DNA of 64,000 bases from NCBI RefSeq assembly GCF_015461805.1, contig NZ_JACVZE010000005.1:519209-583208 (forward strand). Direction: 5' to 3'. Of the stretch, positions 25,151 through 33,830 are shown piece by piece; within the stretch, counting starts at the first letter, position 1, and each line of letters starts with the position of its first letter. The translations under genes and the position numbers were made by a program. Below the pieces are notes generated by a model. The model searched no databases. It was given only the letters and a program-made list of their open reading frames with translations, and was not told the DNA's origin. This DNA comes from Pseudomonas pisciculturae. GTDB taxonomy: Bacteria; Pseudomonadota; Gammaproteobacteria; Pseudomonadales; Pseudomonadaceae.

Positions 25151-25951
25151 ATGCGTATTTCGTTGGAGCGGCAAGTGGCACTGGTGACCGGTGCCAGTTC
25201 CGGAATCGGTGCCGGTGCGGCAATGGCTCTGGCTCGGGCCGGAGCAGCGGTAGTACTCAACTACAATTCCCAGGCCGCGCCAGCCGAAGCCTTGGCGGCG
25301 CAGATCAATGCCGAGGGTGGCCAGGCCATCGCCATAGGGGCTAACGTATCTAAAGAAGCTGATGTAGAACGCCTGTTCGCCCAGGCCCTCGATGCCTTCG
25401 GCCACCTGGACATCCTTGTGGCCAATTCCGGCCTGCAAAAAGACGCCAACCTGGTGGACATGACCCTCGACGACTGGAACACCGTGATAGGCGTCAACCT
25501 CACTGGCCAGTTCCTCTGCGCCCGCGCCGCCGTGCGTATCTTTAATCGCCAAGGCGTGCGGGACGGCGTGTCACGGGCGGCAGGAAAAATCATCCACATG
25601 AGCTCGGTGCACCAGCTCATCCCTTGGGCCGGGCATGTGAATTACGCAGCCTCCAAAGGCGGGGTGGAGATGTTGATGCGCACCCTCGCCCAGGAAGTCA
25701 GCGAGCAGCGCATCCGTATCAACGGGATTGCGCCGGGGGCAATCCGTACGGCAATCAACCGCGCCGCGACAGAGGGGGCGGCGCAAAAAGAGCTGTTGAA
25801 GCTGATCCCCTATGGCCGTGTCGGCGATGTGGAAGACGTGGCCAACGCCGTGGTGTTTCTCGCCAGCGACGCGTCGGACTATGTCGTCGGCAGCACCCTG
25901 TTTATTGATGGCGGCATGAGCCTTTATCCGGAGTTTCGTGGCAATGGTTGA
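25151..25951 (+). CDS. SDR oxidoreductase (glucose 1-dehydrogenase-like)
   Basis: 266 residues, classical SDR: TGASSGIGAG cofactor loop, NYNS at the end of beta-2 favouring NADP(H) or dual use, VANSG, catalytic Ser in HMSSVHQ, YAASKGG and a C-terminal FIDGGMSLYPEF. This matches the glucose 1-dehydrogenase-like SDRs. Its stop overlaps the start of a GH15 gene, so the two are co-transcribed. Ribosome site before the ATG is weak. It is transcribed away from the sulfation operon across ~250 bp. Confidence 0.83.
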   Translation: MRISLERQVALVTGASSGIGAGAAMALARAGAAVVLNYNSQAAPAEALAAQINAEGGQAIAIGANVSKEADVERLFAQALDAFGHLDILVANSGLQKDANLVDMTLDDWNTVIGVNLTGQFLCARAAVRIFNRQGVRDGVSRAAGKIIHMSSVHQLIPWAGHVNYAASKGGVEMLMRTLAQEVSEQRIRINGIAPGAIRTAINRAATEGAAQKELLKLIPYGRVGDVEDVANAVVFLASDASDYVVGSTLFIDGGMSLYPEFRGNG

Positions 25952-27770
25952 TTTGAAGAGTGAGCAACAAAGCCCAATCGATGCCCACGGCATCATCGGC
26001 GATATGCGTAGTGCGGCACTGGTGAACGATAAAGGCAGCATCGACTTCTTTTGCTGGCCGGAATTCGACAGCCCCTCGATCTTCTGCTCGCTGCTGGACA
26101 CACCCGACGCCGGGATTTTCCAACTCACCCCAGACCTGCCAAACGCCCGCCGCGAACAAATCTACCTGCCCGACACCAATGTGCTGCAAACCCGCTGGCT
26201 CAGTGATGACGCGGTGGTGGAGATCACCGACCTGCTCACCATCAGCGAAGAAATCGACGACCTGCCCTTGCTGATTCGTCGTGTGCGGGTGGTCAGCGGC
26301 AAAGCCGACATCCACCTGCGCTGCGCCGTGCGCCATGACTACGCGCGTACGGCCACCCACGCCACGCTCGACAGCGGCACTGCGTGCTTCAACGCCGACG
26401 GCCAGCCCGGCCTGCGCTTGTCCGGCAGCCAGCCGCTGCACGTCGAAGACAACGCCGCAGTCGCCCGCTTTACGTTGAAGCAGGATGAAGGCGCCGAGTT
26501 CGTGCTGGGCGGTCAGGACGACGAGCGTGTAGACAGCCGCTGCACCGACTTGGCACTCGCCCATACCCTGAAGTTCTGGCGCGGCTGGATCGCGCAGTCA
26601 AACTACCGTGGGCGCTGGCGCGAAATGGTCAACCGCTCGGCCCTGGCCCTGAAGCTTTTGACCTCACGTAAACACGGCGCAATCATCGCCGCCGCCACCT
26701 TCGGCCTGCCGGAAACGCCCGGCGGCGAGCGCAATTGGGACTACCGCTACACCTGGATCCGCGATGCTTCGTTTACTGTCTACGCGTTTATGCGCTTGGG
26801 TTTCGTCGAAGAAGCCAACGCCTATATGCGCTGGCTCAAGGGCCGGGTCAGCGACTGCTGTGGGCAGCCGACCAAGATCAACATTCTCTACGGCATCGAT
26901 GGCCGCCAGGAGCTGCCGGAAGCTGAACTCGAACACTTCGAAGGCCATGGCGGGGCCAAGCCCGTGCGCATCGGCAACGGAGCGTTCGATCAGATCCAGC
27001 TGGACATCTACGGCGAGCTGATGGACGCGGTTTACCTGGTCAACAAGTACGGCGAAGCCATCTCCCACGAAGGCTGGAAACACACCGTGGAAGTCGCCGA
27101 CCAAGTGTGCGAGATCTGGAACACCGAGGATGTCGGCATCTGGGAAATGCGCGGCGAGCAGCATCACTTCCTGCATTCGCGGCTGATGTGCTGGGTGGCG
27201 TTGGACCGGGCAATTCGCCTGGCCTCCAAACGCTCGCTGCCGGCGCCATTCGCACGCTGGGACCAGACCCGCCAAGCGATCTACGCCGATATCTGGAGCA
27301 ACTTCTGGAACGAAGAGCGCGGCCACTTTGTGCAGCACACCGGCAGCACCGCCCTCGACGGCTCGATGCTGTTGATGCCGCTGGTGCGCTTCGTCGCCGC
27401 CACCGACCCGCGCTGGCTCTCGACCTTGGAAGCCATCCAGAAAAGCCTGGTGCGTGACGGCATGGTCTATCGCTACCGCAACGACGACAGCCAGATCGAC
27501 GGCCTGCAAGGCACCGAAGGTGCGTTTACTGCCTGCTCGTTCTGGTACGTGGAATGCCTGGCCCGCGCCGGCCAAGTGGAAAAAGCCCACCTGGAATTCG
27601 AACAACTGCTGCGCTACGCCAACCCTCTGGGTTTGTACGCCGAAGAGTTCGACAGCCAGGCCCGCCACCTGGGCAACACGCCCCAGGCCTTGAGCCATTT
27701 GGCCCTGATCAGCGCGGCGACCTTCCTGGACCGCAAGCTCAGCGGGGAGAAGACGACCTGGCAGCCCTAG
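25944..27770 (+). CDS. Glycoside hydrolase family 15 protein (glucoamylase/trehalase-like)
   Basis: 608 residues: an N-terminal beta-sandwich domain (residues ~1-220) and an (alpha/alpha)6 catalytic domain. Typical GH15 blocks are NWDYRYTWIRDASFTVYA and WEMRGEQHHFLHSRLMCW, the latter carrying the likely catalytic Glu, with a second acidic site around GTEGAFTACSFWYVE. No signal peptide, so it is cytoplasmic and may cleave trehalose or short glucans. ATG 25944 overlaps the SDR stop by 8 bp. A GTG at 25938 is an alternative start. Confidence 0.88.
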   Translation: MVDLKSEQQSPIDAHGIIGDMRSAALVNDKGSIDFFCWPEFDSPSIFCSLLDTPDAGIFQLTPDLPNARREQIYLPDTNVLQTRWLSDDAVVEITDLLTISEEIDDLPLLIRRVRVVSGKADIHLRCAVRHDYARTATHATLDSGTACFNADGQPGLRLSGSQPLHVEDNAAVARFTLKQDEGAEFVLGGQDDERVDSRCTDLALAHTLKFWRGWIAQSNYRGRWREMVNRSALALKLLTSRKHGAIIAAATFGLPETPGGERNWDYRYTWIRDASFTVYAFMRLGFVEEANAYMRWLKGRVSDCCGQPTKINILYGIDGRQELPEAELEHFEGHGGAKPVRIGNGAFDQIQLDIYGELMDAVYLVNKYGEAISHEGWKHTVEVADQVCEIWNTEDVGIWEMRGEQHHFLHSRLMCWVALDRAIRLASKRSLPAPFARWDQTRQAIYADIWSNFWNEERGHFVQHTGSTALDGSMLLMPLVRFVAATDPRWLSTLEAIQKSLVRDGMVYRYRNDDSQIDGLQGTEGAFTACSFWYVECLARAGQVEKAHLEFEQLLRYANPLGLYAEEFDSQARHLGNTPQALSHLALISAATFLDRKLSGEKTTWQP

Positions 27771-27794
27771 GGCACAATCAGAGCGCAAGGCAAG

Positions 27795-27822
27795 CTGTGG
27801 CGAGCGAGCTTGCTCGCCACAG
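27795..27822. repeat. REP-like palindrome
   Basis: Perfect 11-bp arms CTGTGGCGAGC / GCTCGCCACAG around a 6-nt loop, 25 bp after the GH15 stop. This is a REP-type element common in fluorescent pseudomonads and may also act as a terminator. Confidence 0.75.
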
Positions 27823-27846
27823 GTAATCGCCCCCCTTAGGAGCTCC

Positions 27847-28326
27847 ATGCGCCAGGTACTGCTGATCATCGATGTGCAACCCTCGTTCACCCCACCCGAA
27901 TGGCTGGTAGACGGCATCAACACCCTGCTCGGCCGACTGCCCTCGGTAGCCACCGTGGAGCGCCATGACGAAAGCATCACCCCGTTCACCCGCCAACTGG
28001 GTTGGCAACCGGCGCCAAATGACCAAAGCCTGATCGCGGCGGATCGCATCTTTATCAAACATGGCTACGCGCCCACGCCCGAGACAGTCGCCTACCTCAA
28101 AAGCCTGGCGCCGGAGCGCGTGTTGGTGTGCGGCATCCAGACCGATACCTGTGTGCTGGCGGCGGGGTTTGCGTTGTTTGATGCGGGGCTGCAGCCGACC
28201 TTGATCAGTGATTTGACGGTGGGGTCGTCGCTGGATCGGTCGGGGCAGTTGGGAGTGGATCTGTGGCGGCATCACTTCGGCAAAGTGATTGCCCGTGATG
28301 ATGTCTTCGCCACCGTCATGTCGTGA
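27847..28326 (+). CDS. Cysteine hydrolase (isochorismatase-like)
   Basis: 159 residues. The isochorismatase-fold triad is visible: Asp in LIIDVQPSF, Lys in RIFIKHGYAPT and Cys in GIQTDTCVLAAGF. The family includes amidases, nicotinamidases and other amide hydrolases; the substrate cannot be told from sequence. AGGAG lies 6 nt upstream of the ATG. It overlaps the following GNAT gene by 4 bp (GTGA). Confidence 0.85.
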   Translation: MRQVLLIIDVQPSFTPPEWLVDGINTLLGRLPSVATVERHDESITPFTRQLGWQPAPNDQSLIAADRIFIKHGYAPTPETVAYLKSLAPERVLVCGIQTDTCVLAAGFALFDAGLQPTLISDLTVGSSLDRSGQLGVDLWRHHFGKVIARDDVFATVMS

Positions 28327-28883
28327 ATAACTTCCCCACATTGCAAACCCAGCGCCTGCAACTGCGGGAGTTGGTGGCAAGCGACGCACCGCCATTATTC
28401 GCCATCTACAGTGATGCCGACAGCATGCGCTGGTTCGGAGCCGACCCGATGACCGACCTCGTCCAGGCACAGGCCTTGATCGAAACCTTCGCCCAATGGC
28501 GCACTCAACCCAACCCCGGTACACGCTGGGGGATCGAGCTTGAGGGAGCGTTGGTCGGCAGTTGCGGGCTGTTCAAGTGGAATCGTGGGTGGAATAGCTG
28601 CGCACTGGCCTTTGAACTGGCGCCTGGTGCGCGTGGCAAGGGTTTGATGGTCGAAGCGCTGCGCGCCATGCTCGATTGGGGTATCGCGCATATGCAGCTG
28701 CATCGCGCAGAAGCACTGGTGCATCCGCACAACAACGCGTCGCTGAAAGTATTGGAACGCTTAGGTTTTAAATACGAGGGGACCTTGCGGGAAGCTGGAT
28801 TCTGGGGTGGTCAGCGGCATGACTTGCATGTGTTGGGTTTGTTGACCCAGGAGTGGCCGAACAAGAAAAAGACGGGTATATAA
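28323..28883 (+). CDS. GNAT-family N-acetyltransferase (RimJ/RimL-like)
   Basis: 186 residues with the GNAT core: TQRLQLRELVASDA at the N-terminus, GSCGLFKWNRGWNSCALAFEL, acetyl-CoA loop LAPGARGKGLMVEAL and NNASLKVLERLGFKYEGTLRE. This is the RimJ/RimL type that acetylates amino termini, ribosomal proteins or small amines. Start is a GTG overlapping the previous stop, so the two genes are translationally coupled. Confidence 0.88.
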   Translation: MNNFPTLQTQRLQLRELVASDAPPLFAIYSDADSMRWFGADPMTDLVQAQALIETFAQWRTQPNPGTRWGIELEGALVGSCGLFKWNRGWNSCALAFELAPGARGKGLMVEALRAMLDWGIAHMQLHRAEALVHPHNNASLKVLERLGFKYEGTLREAGFWGGQRHDLHVLGLLTQEWPNKKKTGI

Positions 28884-28927
28884 CGGTATCAACCCAGTAC
28901 GCCTCGCTTGATATTCAAGGAAAGAAT

Positions 28928-29317
28928 ATGACATCACGTATCCATCAAGACATCAGCACACCCCATCGCCCTGCGTTGAGCTGGCGTGATGGGTGGGATG
29001 GAGGCGATAAAGGTTTGATCAAGTGCTGGGAAGTCGGCCGAGAGCTCGCAACCAAACGACCTGATCTTGAACAAGCCTGTCTCAAAGGCGAGTTGCCCAC
29101 GCTCGGCTGGAAAGGCGGTGTAAGCCGTAGTCTAAAAAAACTCGAAAAATTCGGTTCTCTGAACTACCTCGCACAATGGCAGGGCCTGCGGGGCGAAAAC
29201 CTGGATATCGACCCTGCGCAAAACGTAGTGAAGACCTGCTCGCGCACAGGAATGATTGTCACGTTCACACCGGACAAGTCCCAATACATCAATCAAACAA
29301 CGGAAACAGATGAGTAA
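28928..29317 (+). CDS. Hypothetical protein co-encoded with a BRCT protein
   Basis: 129 residues, no family recognised. Notable segments are SWRDGWDGGDKGLIKCW and LPTLGWKGGVSRSLKKLEKFGSL, basic and Trp/Gly-rich, with no signal peptide or membrane segment. AAGGAA lies 5 nt upstream of the ATG. The next gene's first possible ATG overlaps its stop, so it is likely one transcription unit with the TerB-like/BRCT gene, and the products may act together. Confidence 0.7.
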   Translation: MTSRIHQDISTPHRPALSWRDGWDGGDKGLIKCWEVGRELATKRPDLEQACLKGELPTLGWKGGVSRSLKKLEKFGSLNYLAQWQGLRGENLDIDPAQNVVKTCSRTGMIVTFTPDKSQYINQTTETDE

Positions 29318-29330
29318 GGAGCACGGATGC

Positions 29331-29963
29331 ATGGTCGATCTTCATCAGGAATTCGAACGAAGCCAATTCTTCCATCAAGCTCGTATTGATCGGCGCTCTG
29401 CTGATGCATTGGTTGGAATTACTGCCGGACTAACTGCCGACGGGAAGATCAACCAACTGGAAGCTGATTTTCTCAAAAAATGGATAGAGACCCACCTGAT
29501 ACACCTTGAAGACCCGGTCGTTAACATTCTCTATCAACGCCTTGCCGACATGCTGAGCGATGGGGTATTGGATGAAGATGAGTCGGTGGAGTTGTTGGAA
29601 ATACTCCATCAATTTTCAGGAATTCCAGTAGGAGCACCTCAACGTACAGCGAGTGTAACCAGCCTTCCTCTCAATGACCCAGCACCCCCACTCGATTGGC
29701 GAGATAAGGTGTTTCTCTTCACGGGCGTCATGGCTCTCGGTCCTCGCAAAGACTGTGAATTGCTGGTACTCGAACGAGGGGGAATGATAGGTAACTCGGT
29801 GAGCAAAAAAGTCCATTTTCTGGTCGTTGGCAGTGTTGGCAACGAGCAATGGCTTCACAGTTCATACGGCACCAAGATCAAAAAGGCCGTGGAGTTGCGA
29901 AACAGCGGTGTCCCCATTGCAATCATCAGTGAACGCCACTGGCAACAGGTGCTGTTCGGTTGA
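29331..29963 (+). CDS. TerB-like plus BRCT domain protein
   Basis: 210 residues. Residues ~20-95 look like a TerB/DjlA-type acidic helical domain (ITAGLTADGKINQLEADFLKKW, MLSDGVLDEDESVELLEIL). Residues ~120-210 are a BRCT domain of the DNA-ligase type (VFLFTGVMALGPRKDCELLVLERG, VSKKVHFLVVGSVG, GTKIKKAVELRNSGVPIAIISERHW). BRCT domains bind nicked DNA or phosphopeptides, so a DNA-related role is possible. ATG 29331 follows AAGGAG; an ATG at 29310 is the alternative. Confidence 0.8.
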   Translation: MVDLHQEFERSQFFHQARIDRRSADALVGITAGLTADGKINQLEADFLKKWIETHLIHLEDPVVNILYQRLADMLSDGVLDEDESVELLEILHQFSGIPVGAPQRTASVTSLPLNDPAPPLDWRDKVFLFTGVMALGPRKDCELLVLERGGMIGNSVSKKVHFLVVGSVGNEQWLHSSYGTKIKKAVELRNSGVPIAIISERHWQQVLFG

Positions 29964-30322
29964 CTCCGATCATCTCAATCCTCATTCACGTCCCGGACTG
30001 GCGTGCGGCTACCGAGTGGTATGCCGCAGCCTTTCCGTTGGCCACGCGCATTCGTCATGACCCAGATGACTTTGGTCACCTGGATCTGGCAGGCATAGCC
30101 CTCGAGATAGTCAACGCCGATAGTAAGGTCGCGTCAGGAGCCGCTGGGTCAGTTGTGTACTGGGCTGTGCATGACGTGCTGCAGGCACTCCGGCGGTTTG
30201 AGGTACTGGGTGCGACGTTGTATCGCGGCCCGATGGAAATCGAGGGTGGCCATTGGATTTGTCAGGTGCGCGACCCCTGGGGAAATTGCATCGGGCTGCG
30301 GCAAACCGGCCCGGGCGAGTAA
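29960..30322 (+). CDS. VOC (glyoxalase/bleomycin-resistance fold) protein
   Basis: 120 residues with one VOC half-unit pattern: ISILIHVPDWRAATEWYAAAF at the start, FGHLDLAGIALEIV, and VRDPWGNCIGLRQ at the end. Function could be metal-dependent lyase, dioxygenase or binding protein; nothing more specific is visible. The start appears to be a TTG overlapping the BRCT stop, which suggests coupling. Confidence 0.8.
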   Translation: MTPIISILIHVPDWRAATEWYAAAFPLATRIRHDPDDFGHLDLAGIALEIVNADSKVASGAAGSVVYWAVHDVLQALRRFEVLGATLYRGPMEIEGGHWICQVRDPWGNCIGLRQTGPGE

Positions 30323-30404
30323 CCCCACTGCCACACATCCCCCCAAACCTTCACGGCAATCGGCTAGAGTTTCAACACCCCTGGCCAGCCGGTAATCGCC
30401 CACC

Positions 30405-31316
30405 ATGACCACCACTTCACTGCTCTACGTGCGTACCAGCATGCTCGACGTGGCGTATGAAGCCCACGGCCCCCTCGACGGGGCACCGGTGATCCTGCTG
30501 CACGGTTTCCCCTACGACCCGCGTGGCTACGACGCGATTGCGCCGGTGCTTGCCGAGCGTGGTTATCGGGTGTTGGTGCCGTACCTGCGTGGTTACGGCC
30601 CGACGCGGTTCATCAACGGGCAGGTGATGCGCTCCGGGCAACAGGCGGCGTTAGCCAAGGACTTGCTGGACTTCATGGATGCGCTGTCGATCCCCCAGGC
30701 GACACTCGCCGGGTATGACTGGGGCGGGCGCGCCGCGTGTATCGTCGCGGCGCTGTGGCCGCAGCGGGTGCTTGGGTTGGTGACGGGAGACGGCTACAAC
30801 ATCCAGCACATCGCCAAGTCGCTGACACCACGGGCGCCCGAGACGGAGCATCGCTTGTGGTACCAGTATTACTTTCATACCCAGCGCGGCGTCGACGGCT
30901 TGACCGCCAATCGCCGTGCGTTATGTGAGTTGTTGTGGTCGCTGTGGTCGCCGTCGTGGGCTGAGGGGCCGGGCCTGTATGGGCTGACCGCGCCGTCGTT
31001 CGATAACCCGGACTTTGTCGACGTGGTGATTCACTCTTATCGCCACCGCTTCATGTACGCGCCGGGCGACCCCGCGCTGGAAGCCATTGAGCAGGCGTTG
31101 GTGCTGCAACCGCCGATTTCGGTGCCGAGCATTTCACTGTGTGGCGCCGATGATGGGGTGGGCCCACCCCCGCAAGTGGATGACGACGTGGAACATTTCA
31201 GCGGTTTTTATCAACGCCGAGTGTTGCCGGGTATCGGCCACAACATCCCTCAAGAAGCACCTCAAGCAACGCTGGATGCACTGTTGGAGTTGCTTGGCGA
31301 GAAGCGCTCGCGGTAG
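30405..31316 (+). CDS. Alpha/beta hydrolase (epoxide hydrolase/haloalkane dehalogenase-like)
   Basis: 303 residues. Oxyanion motif HGFPYDP and nucleophile elbow GYDWGGR, where the nucleophile is Asp, as in epoxide hydrolases and haloalkane dehalogenases. The C-terminal His is in VLPGIGHNIPQE. Substrate unknown. Its last 55 bp overlap the 3' end of the convergent GlxA-type regulator gene. Confidence 0.85.
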   Translation: MTTTSLLYVRTSMLDVAYEAHGPLDGAPVILLHGFPYDPRGYDAIAPVLAERGYRVLVPYLRGYGPTRFINGQVMRSGQQAALAKDLLDFMDALSIPQATLAGYDWGGRAACIVAALWPQRVLGLVTGDGYNIQHIAKSLTPRAPETEHRLWYQYYFHTQRGVDGLTANRRALCELLWSLWSPSWAEGPGLYGLTAPSFDNPDFVDVVIHSYRHRFMYAPGDPALEAIEQALVLQPPISVPSISLCGADDGVGPPPQVDDDVEHFSGFYQRRVLPGIGHNIPQEAPQATLDALLELLGEKRSR

Positions 31317-32254
31317 GCCTGGGGCGTTACCGACAAGGCGCGCAGAAAGCTGCGACGCAGGGTCTCTTCACAGCCAAAGCCGCACTGCACGGCAATGCGT
31401 TTGATCGATGCGGTGCTGTCGGCCAACTGCCGGCGCGCCGTCTCGACGCGGATCAGTTCAACCGCACGCGCCGGGGTCTGGCCGGTTTCGGCGCGGTAGT
31501 GGCGCACAAAACTGCGTTCACTCATGCCAGCCTGGGCGGCCAGGGTCGGGATGTTCAAATCCAACGTGAGGTTTTCGGCCATCCAGGCATGCAGTTCGGT
31601 GAAGCGGCTGTCGCTCTTTTGCAGGGACAACGTCACGCTGAATTGCGACTGGCCGCCGGGGCGCTTGAGAAACACCACTAAGTGCCGTGCGACTTCCAAG
31701 GCTACTGCACTGCCCAGGTCTTCTTCCACCAAGGCCAGGCACAAGTCGATGCCGGCGGTGACCCCGGCGGACGTCCATACACTGCCTTGCTGGATGAAGA
31801 TCGGGTTGGCCTCCACCGTCAGCGTCGGGAATTTGCGCGCCAGCTCTTCACAACGCGTCCAGTGGGTGGCCACGCGGCGGCCATCGAGCATGCCGCTGGC
31901 GGCGAGCAAAAAGGCGCCGGTACACACCGAGGTCATGCGCCGGGTGTGCCGGGCTTTTTCTCGCACCCAGTCCACCAGGGTCGGGTCTTCGGCGGCGCCG
32001 TACACCCCCCAGCCGCCGGCGATCACCAGGGTGTCGCAGGGAGTGTCGGCATCGGGCAGCGGCTCGGCCACCAACGCCAGGCCAGCAGAGGTCATCACCG
32101 GCTCGCTTTGCGCGGCGATCACCGAGACGGTGTACGGCAACGGTTCGCCGCGCTGGCGCGCCAGGTCGTTGGTCGAGGCGAACACCTGCAACGGCCCGGT
32201 TACGTCGAGCACCTGGGCGTTATCGAAAGCGAGTACGTGGACAATTCTGGGCAT
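31262..32254 (-). CDS. GlxA-type transcriptional regulator (DJ-1/PfpI plus AraC)
   Basis: 330 residues. N-terminal DJ-1/PfpI-like domain (residues ~1-190; LVIAGGWGVYG, SVCTGAFLLAASGMLDGRRVATHW) and C-terminal AraC helix-turn-helix pair (LAAQAGMSERSFVRHYRAETG, IAVQCGFGCEETLRRSFLRAL). The DJ-1 domain probably senses a small molecule. It is divergent from inhA over ~90 bp and so is the likely regulator of the isonitrile hydratase, sharing the same fold. ATG 32254 is used; a TTG lies upstream at 32293. Confidence 0.87.
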   Translation of the reverse strand: MPRIVHVLAFDNAQVLDVTGPLQVFASTNDLARQRGEPLPYTVSVIAAQSEPVMTSAGLALVAEPLPDADTPCDTLVIAGGWGVYGAAEDPTLVDWVREKARHTRRMTSVCTGAFLLAASGMLDGRRVATHWTRCEELARKFPTLTVEANPIFIQQGSVWTSAGVTAGIDLCLALVEEDLGSAVALEVARHLVVFLKRPGGQSQFSVTLSLQKSDSRFTELHAWMAENLTLDLNIPTLAAQAGMSERSFVRHYRAETGQTPARAVELIRVETARRQLADSTASIKRIAVQCGFGCEETLRRSFLRALSVTPQAYRERFSPSNSNSASSVA

Positions 32255-32344
32255 GATTGGCGTGATCTGTGGGCTCAATGGCGTATTCGCCAAAGCCTAG
32301 GCCTCTAGAGTGAAGCCGTCCACCCCCTTTATCGGAGCGCCTTT

Positions 32345-33025
32345 ATGACCTTGCAGATCGGCTTTGTGTTGTTCCCTGGTATCCAGCAACTGGACCTGAC
32401 CGGCCCCTATGACGTGCTGGGTTCGCTGCCGGATGTGAAGTTGCACTTGGTGTGGAAAGACCTGGAGCCGGTCACCTCCAGCACCGGGTTGGTGTTCACT
32501 CCGACCATGACCTATGCCGATTGCCCCCAACTGGATGTGATCTGCGTACCCGGCGGTTCTGGTGTGGGTGCGTTGATGGAAGACCCGCAGACTCTGGACT
32601 TTCTAACCTTGCAGGCTGAAACCGCACGATACGTCACCTCGGTGTGCACCGGCTCACTCGTGCTGGGCGCAGCGGGCTTGCTGCGCGGTCGCAAGGCCAC
32701 CACCCACTGGGCCTACCACGACATGCTCGCCCCGCTCGGCGCAATCCCGGTTCAAGACCGCGTGGTGCGCGACGGCAACCTGCTGACCGGTGGCGGCATC
32801 ACGGCCGGTATCGACTTTGCCCTGAGCTTGGCGGCGGAGTTGTACAGCGAAGCGGCGGCGCAACTGGTGCAGTTGCAGATCGAATATGCTCCGGCGCCGC
32901 CGTTCGATTCAGGCAACCCGCAGACCGCACCGCTGCATGTGCTGGAAGAAGCGCGCAAGCGCACGGCAGAATCGCGCAAGACCCGCGGCGAAATCGTAGC
33001 GCGGGCAGCCGCGCGATTGGGCTGA
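32345..33025 (+). CDS. inhA: Isonitrile hydratase (DJ-1/PfpI family)
   Basis: 226 residues, very similar along its length to the pseudomonad isocyanide hydratase of about 228 residues. The nucleophile Cys101 in TSVCTGSLVLGAAGLL is at the known position, with the LDLTGPYDVL segment carrying the supporting Asp and ATTHWAYHDMLAPLGA. It hydrates isonitriles to N-substituted formamides. GGAG is 7 nt upstream of the ATG. The enzyme is cytoplasmic and presumably detoxifies isonitrile natural products or degrades them. Confidence 0.9.
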   Translation: MTLQIGFVLFPGIQQLDLTGPYDVLGSLPDVKLHLVWKDLEPVTSSTGLVFTPTMTYADCPQLDVICVPGGSGVGALMEDPQTLDFLTLQAETARYVTSVCTGSLVLGAAGLLRGRKATTHWAYHDMLAPLGAIPVQDRVVRDGNLLTGGGITAGIDFALSLAAELYSEAAAQLVQLQIEYAPAPPFDSGNPQTAPLHVLEEARKRTAESRKTRGEIVARAAARLG

Positions 33026-33076
33026 CCCCAAAGGGTCTAGTGGTGCACTCAATTCCCAGGCTTGGCACAAATCAAG

Positions 33077-33166
33077 GTGGGAGCTGGCTTGCCTGCGATA
33101 GCGGTGGGTCAGTCAGCATTTTTACCGACTGGCACGCCGCCTTCGCGGGCAAGCCCGCTCCCACAG
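33077..33166. repeat. Single REPIN element
   Basis: GTGGGAGCTGGCTTGCC at the left and GGGCAAGCCCGCTCCCAC at the right form an inverted pair about 90 bp long with a GC-rich middle. Same family as the tandem copies at 49799-50296. It sits between the convergent inhA and LysE-type genes. Confidence 0.85.
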
Positions 33167-33200
33167 GGGATTGCGGGTCTGGCACAGCGCCCCCACAGGG

Positions 33201-33830
33201 TCAGCTTGGACGCGACATCACTGCCAAGCGCACCGCCAACGCCATCAACACTGTCGCCAGCCCCCACTTCTGTAGCAAGGCACTGTTCGAGCGCCGGGCG
33301 AAGAACCGGCTCAAAGCGCCGCCAAAACTCCCCAGTACGCCATGAAACACGGCAGCGATCAGCGTCAGGACACCGCCGAGCACCATCAACTGCACGGCAA
33401 TGGACCCGGCCTGCGGCCTTACGAACTGCGGCAAGAACACCACGAAAAACAGCAACGCCTTAGGGTTGAGCAGGCTGTTGAACATCGCTTGCAGGAACAC
33501 TCGCCCCAAAGGCACACGGTTGACACAGGCCGTGCTCAGCCCCGTTTTTTTCTGCAAAGTCTTGAACACCAGCCACAGCAAATAGACCACCCCCGCATAC
33601 CGGATCAAGTCAAAGGACGGCGGCCAACTGGCGACCAGCGCTGTCACCCCTGTGGCGGTCAATACAGTCAGCACCAGGTCGGCCACACTGATGCCCAAGG
33701 CGGATGCCACCCCGCCACGCCAGCCAAGGGTCATGCCATGGCTGATCACAAAGGCCATGTTCGGCCCAGGCGATAACAGCAACAGCAAAACAGCACCGGA
33801 AAAAACCGCCAGGGTTGCAAGGTCGATCAT
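33201..33830 (-). CDS. LysE/RhtB-family amino-acid exporter
   Basis: 209 residues, about six transmembrane segments, with the family signature LLLLSPGPNMAFVISHGMTLGWRGG near the N-terminus (residues ~13-37) and SLLNPKALLFFVVFLPQF in the middle. LysE/RhtB proteins export amino acids or related compounds. ATG 33830 is chosen because GGAG lies upstream; codons before it are unlikely to be translated. Confidence 0.88.
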   Translation of the reverse strand: MIDLATLAVFSGAVLLLLLSPGPNMAFVISHGMTLGWRGGVASALGISVADLVLTVLTATGVTALVASWPPSFDLIRYAGVVYLLWLVFKTLQKKTGLSTACVNRVPLGRVFLQAMFNSLLNPKALLFFVVFLPQFVRPQAGSIAVQLMVLGGVLTLIAAVFHGVLGSFGGALSRFFARRSNSALLQKWGLATVLMALAVRLAVMSRPS

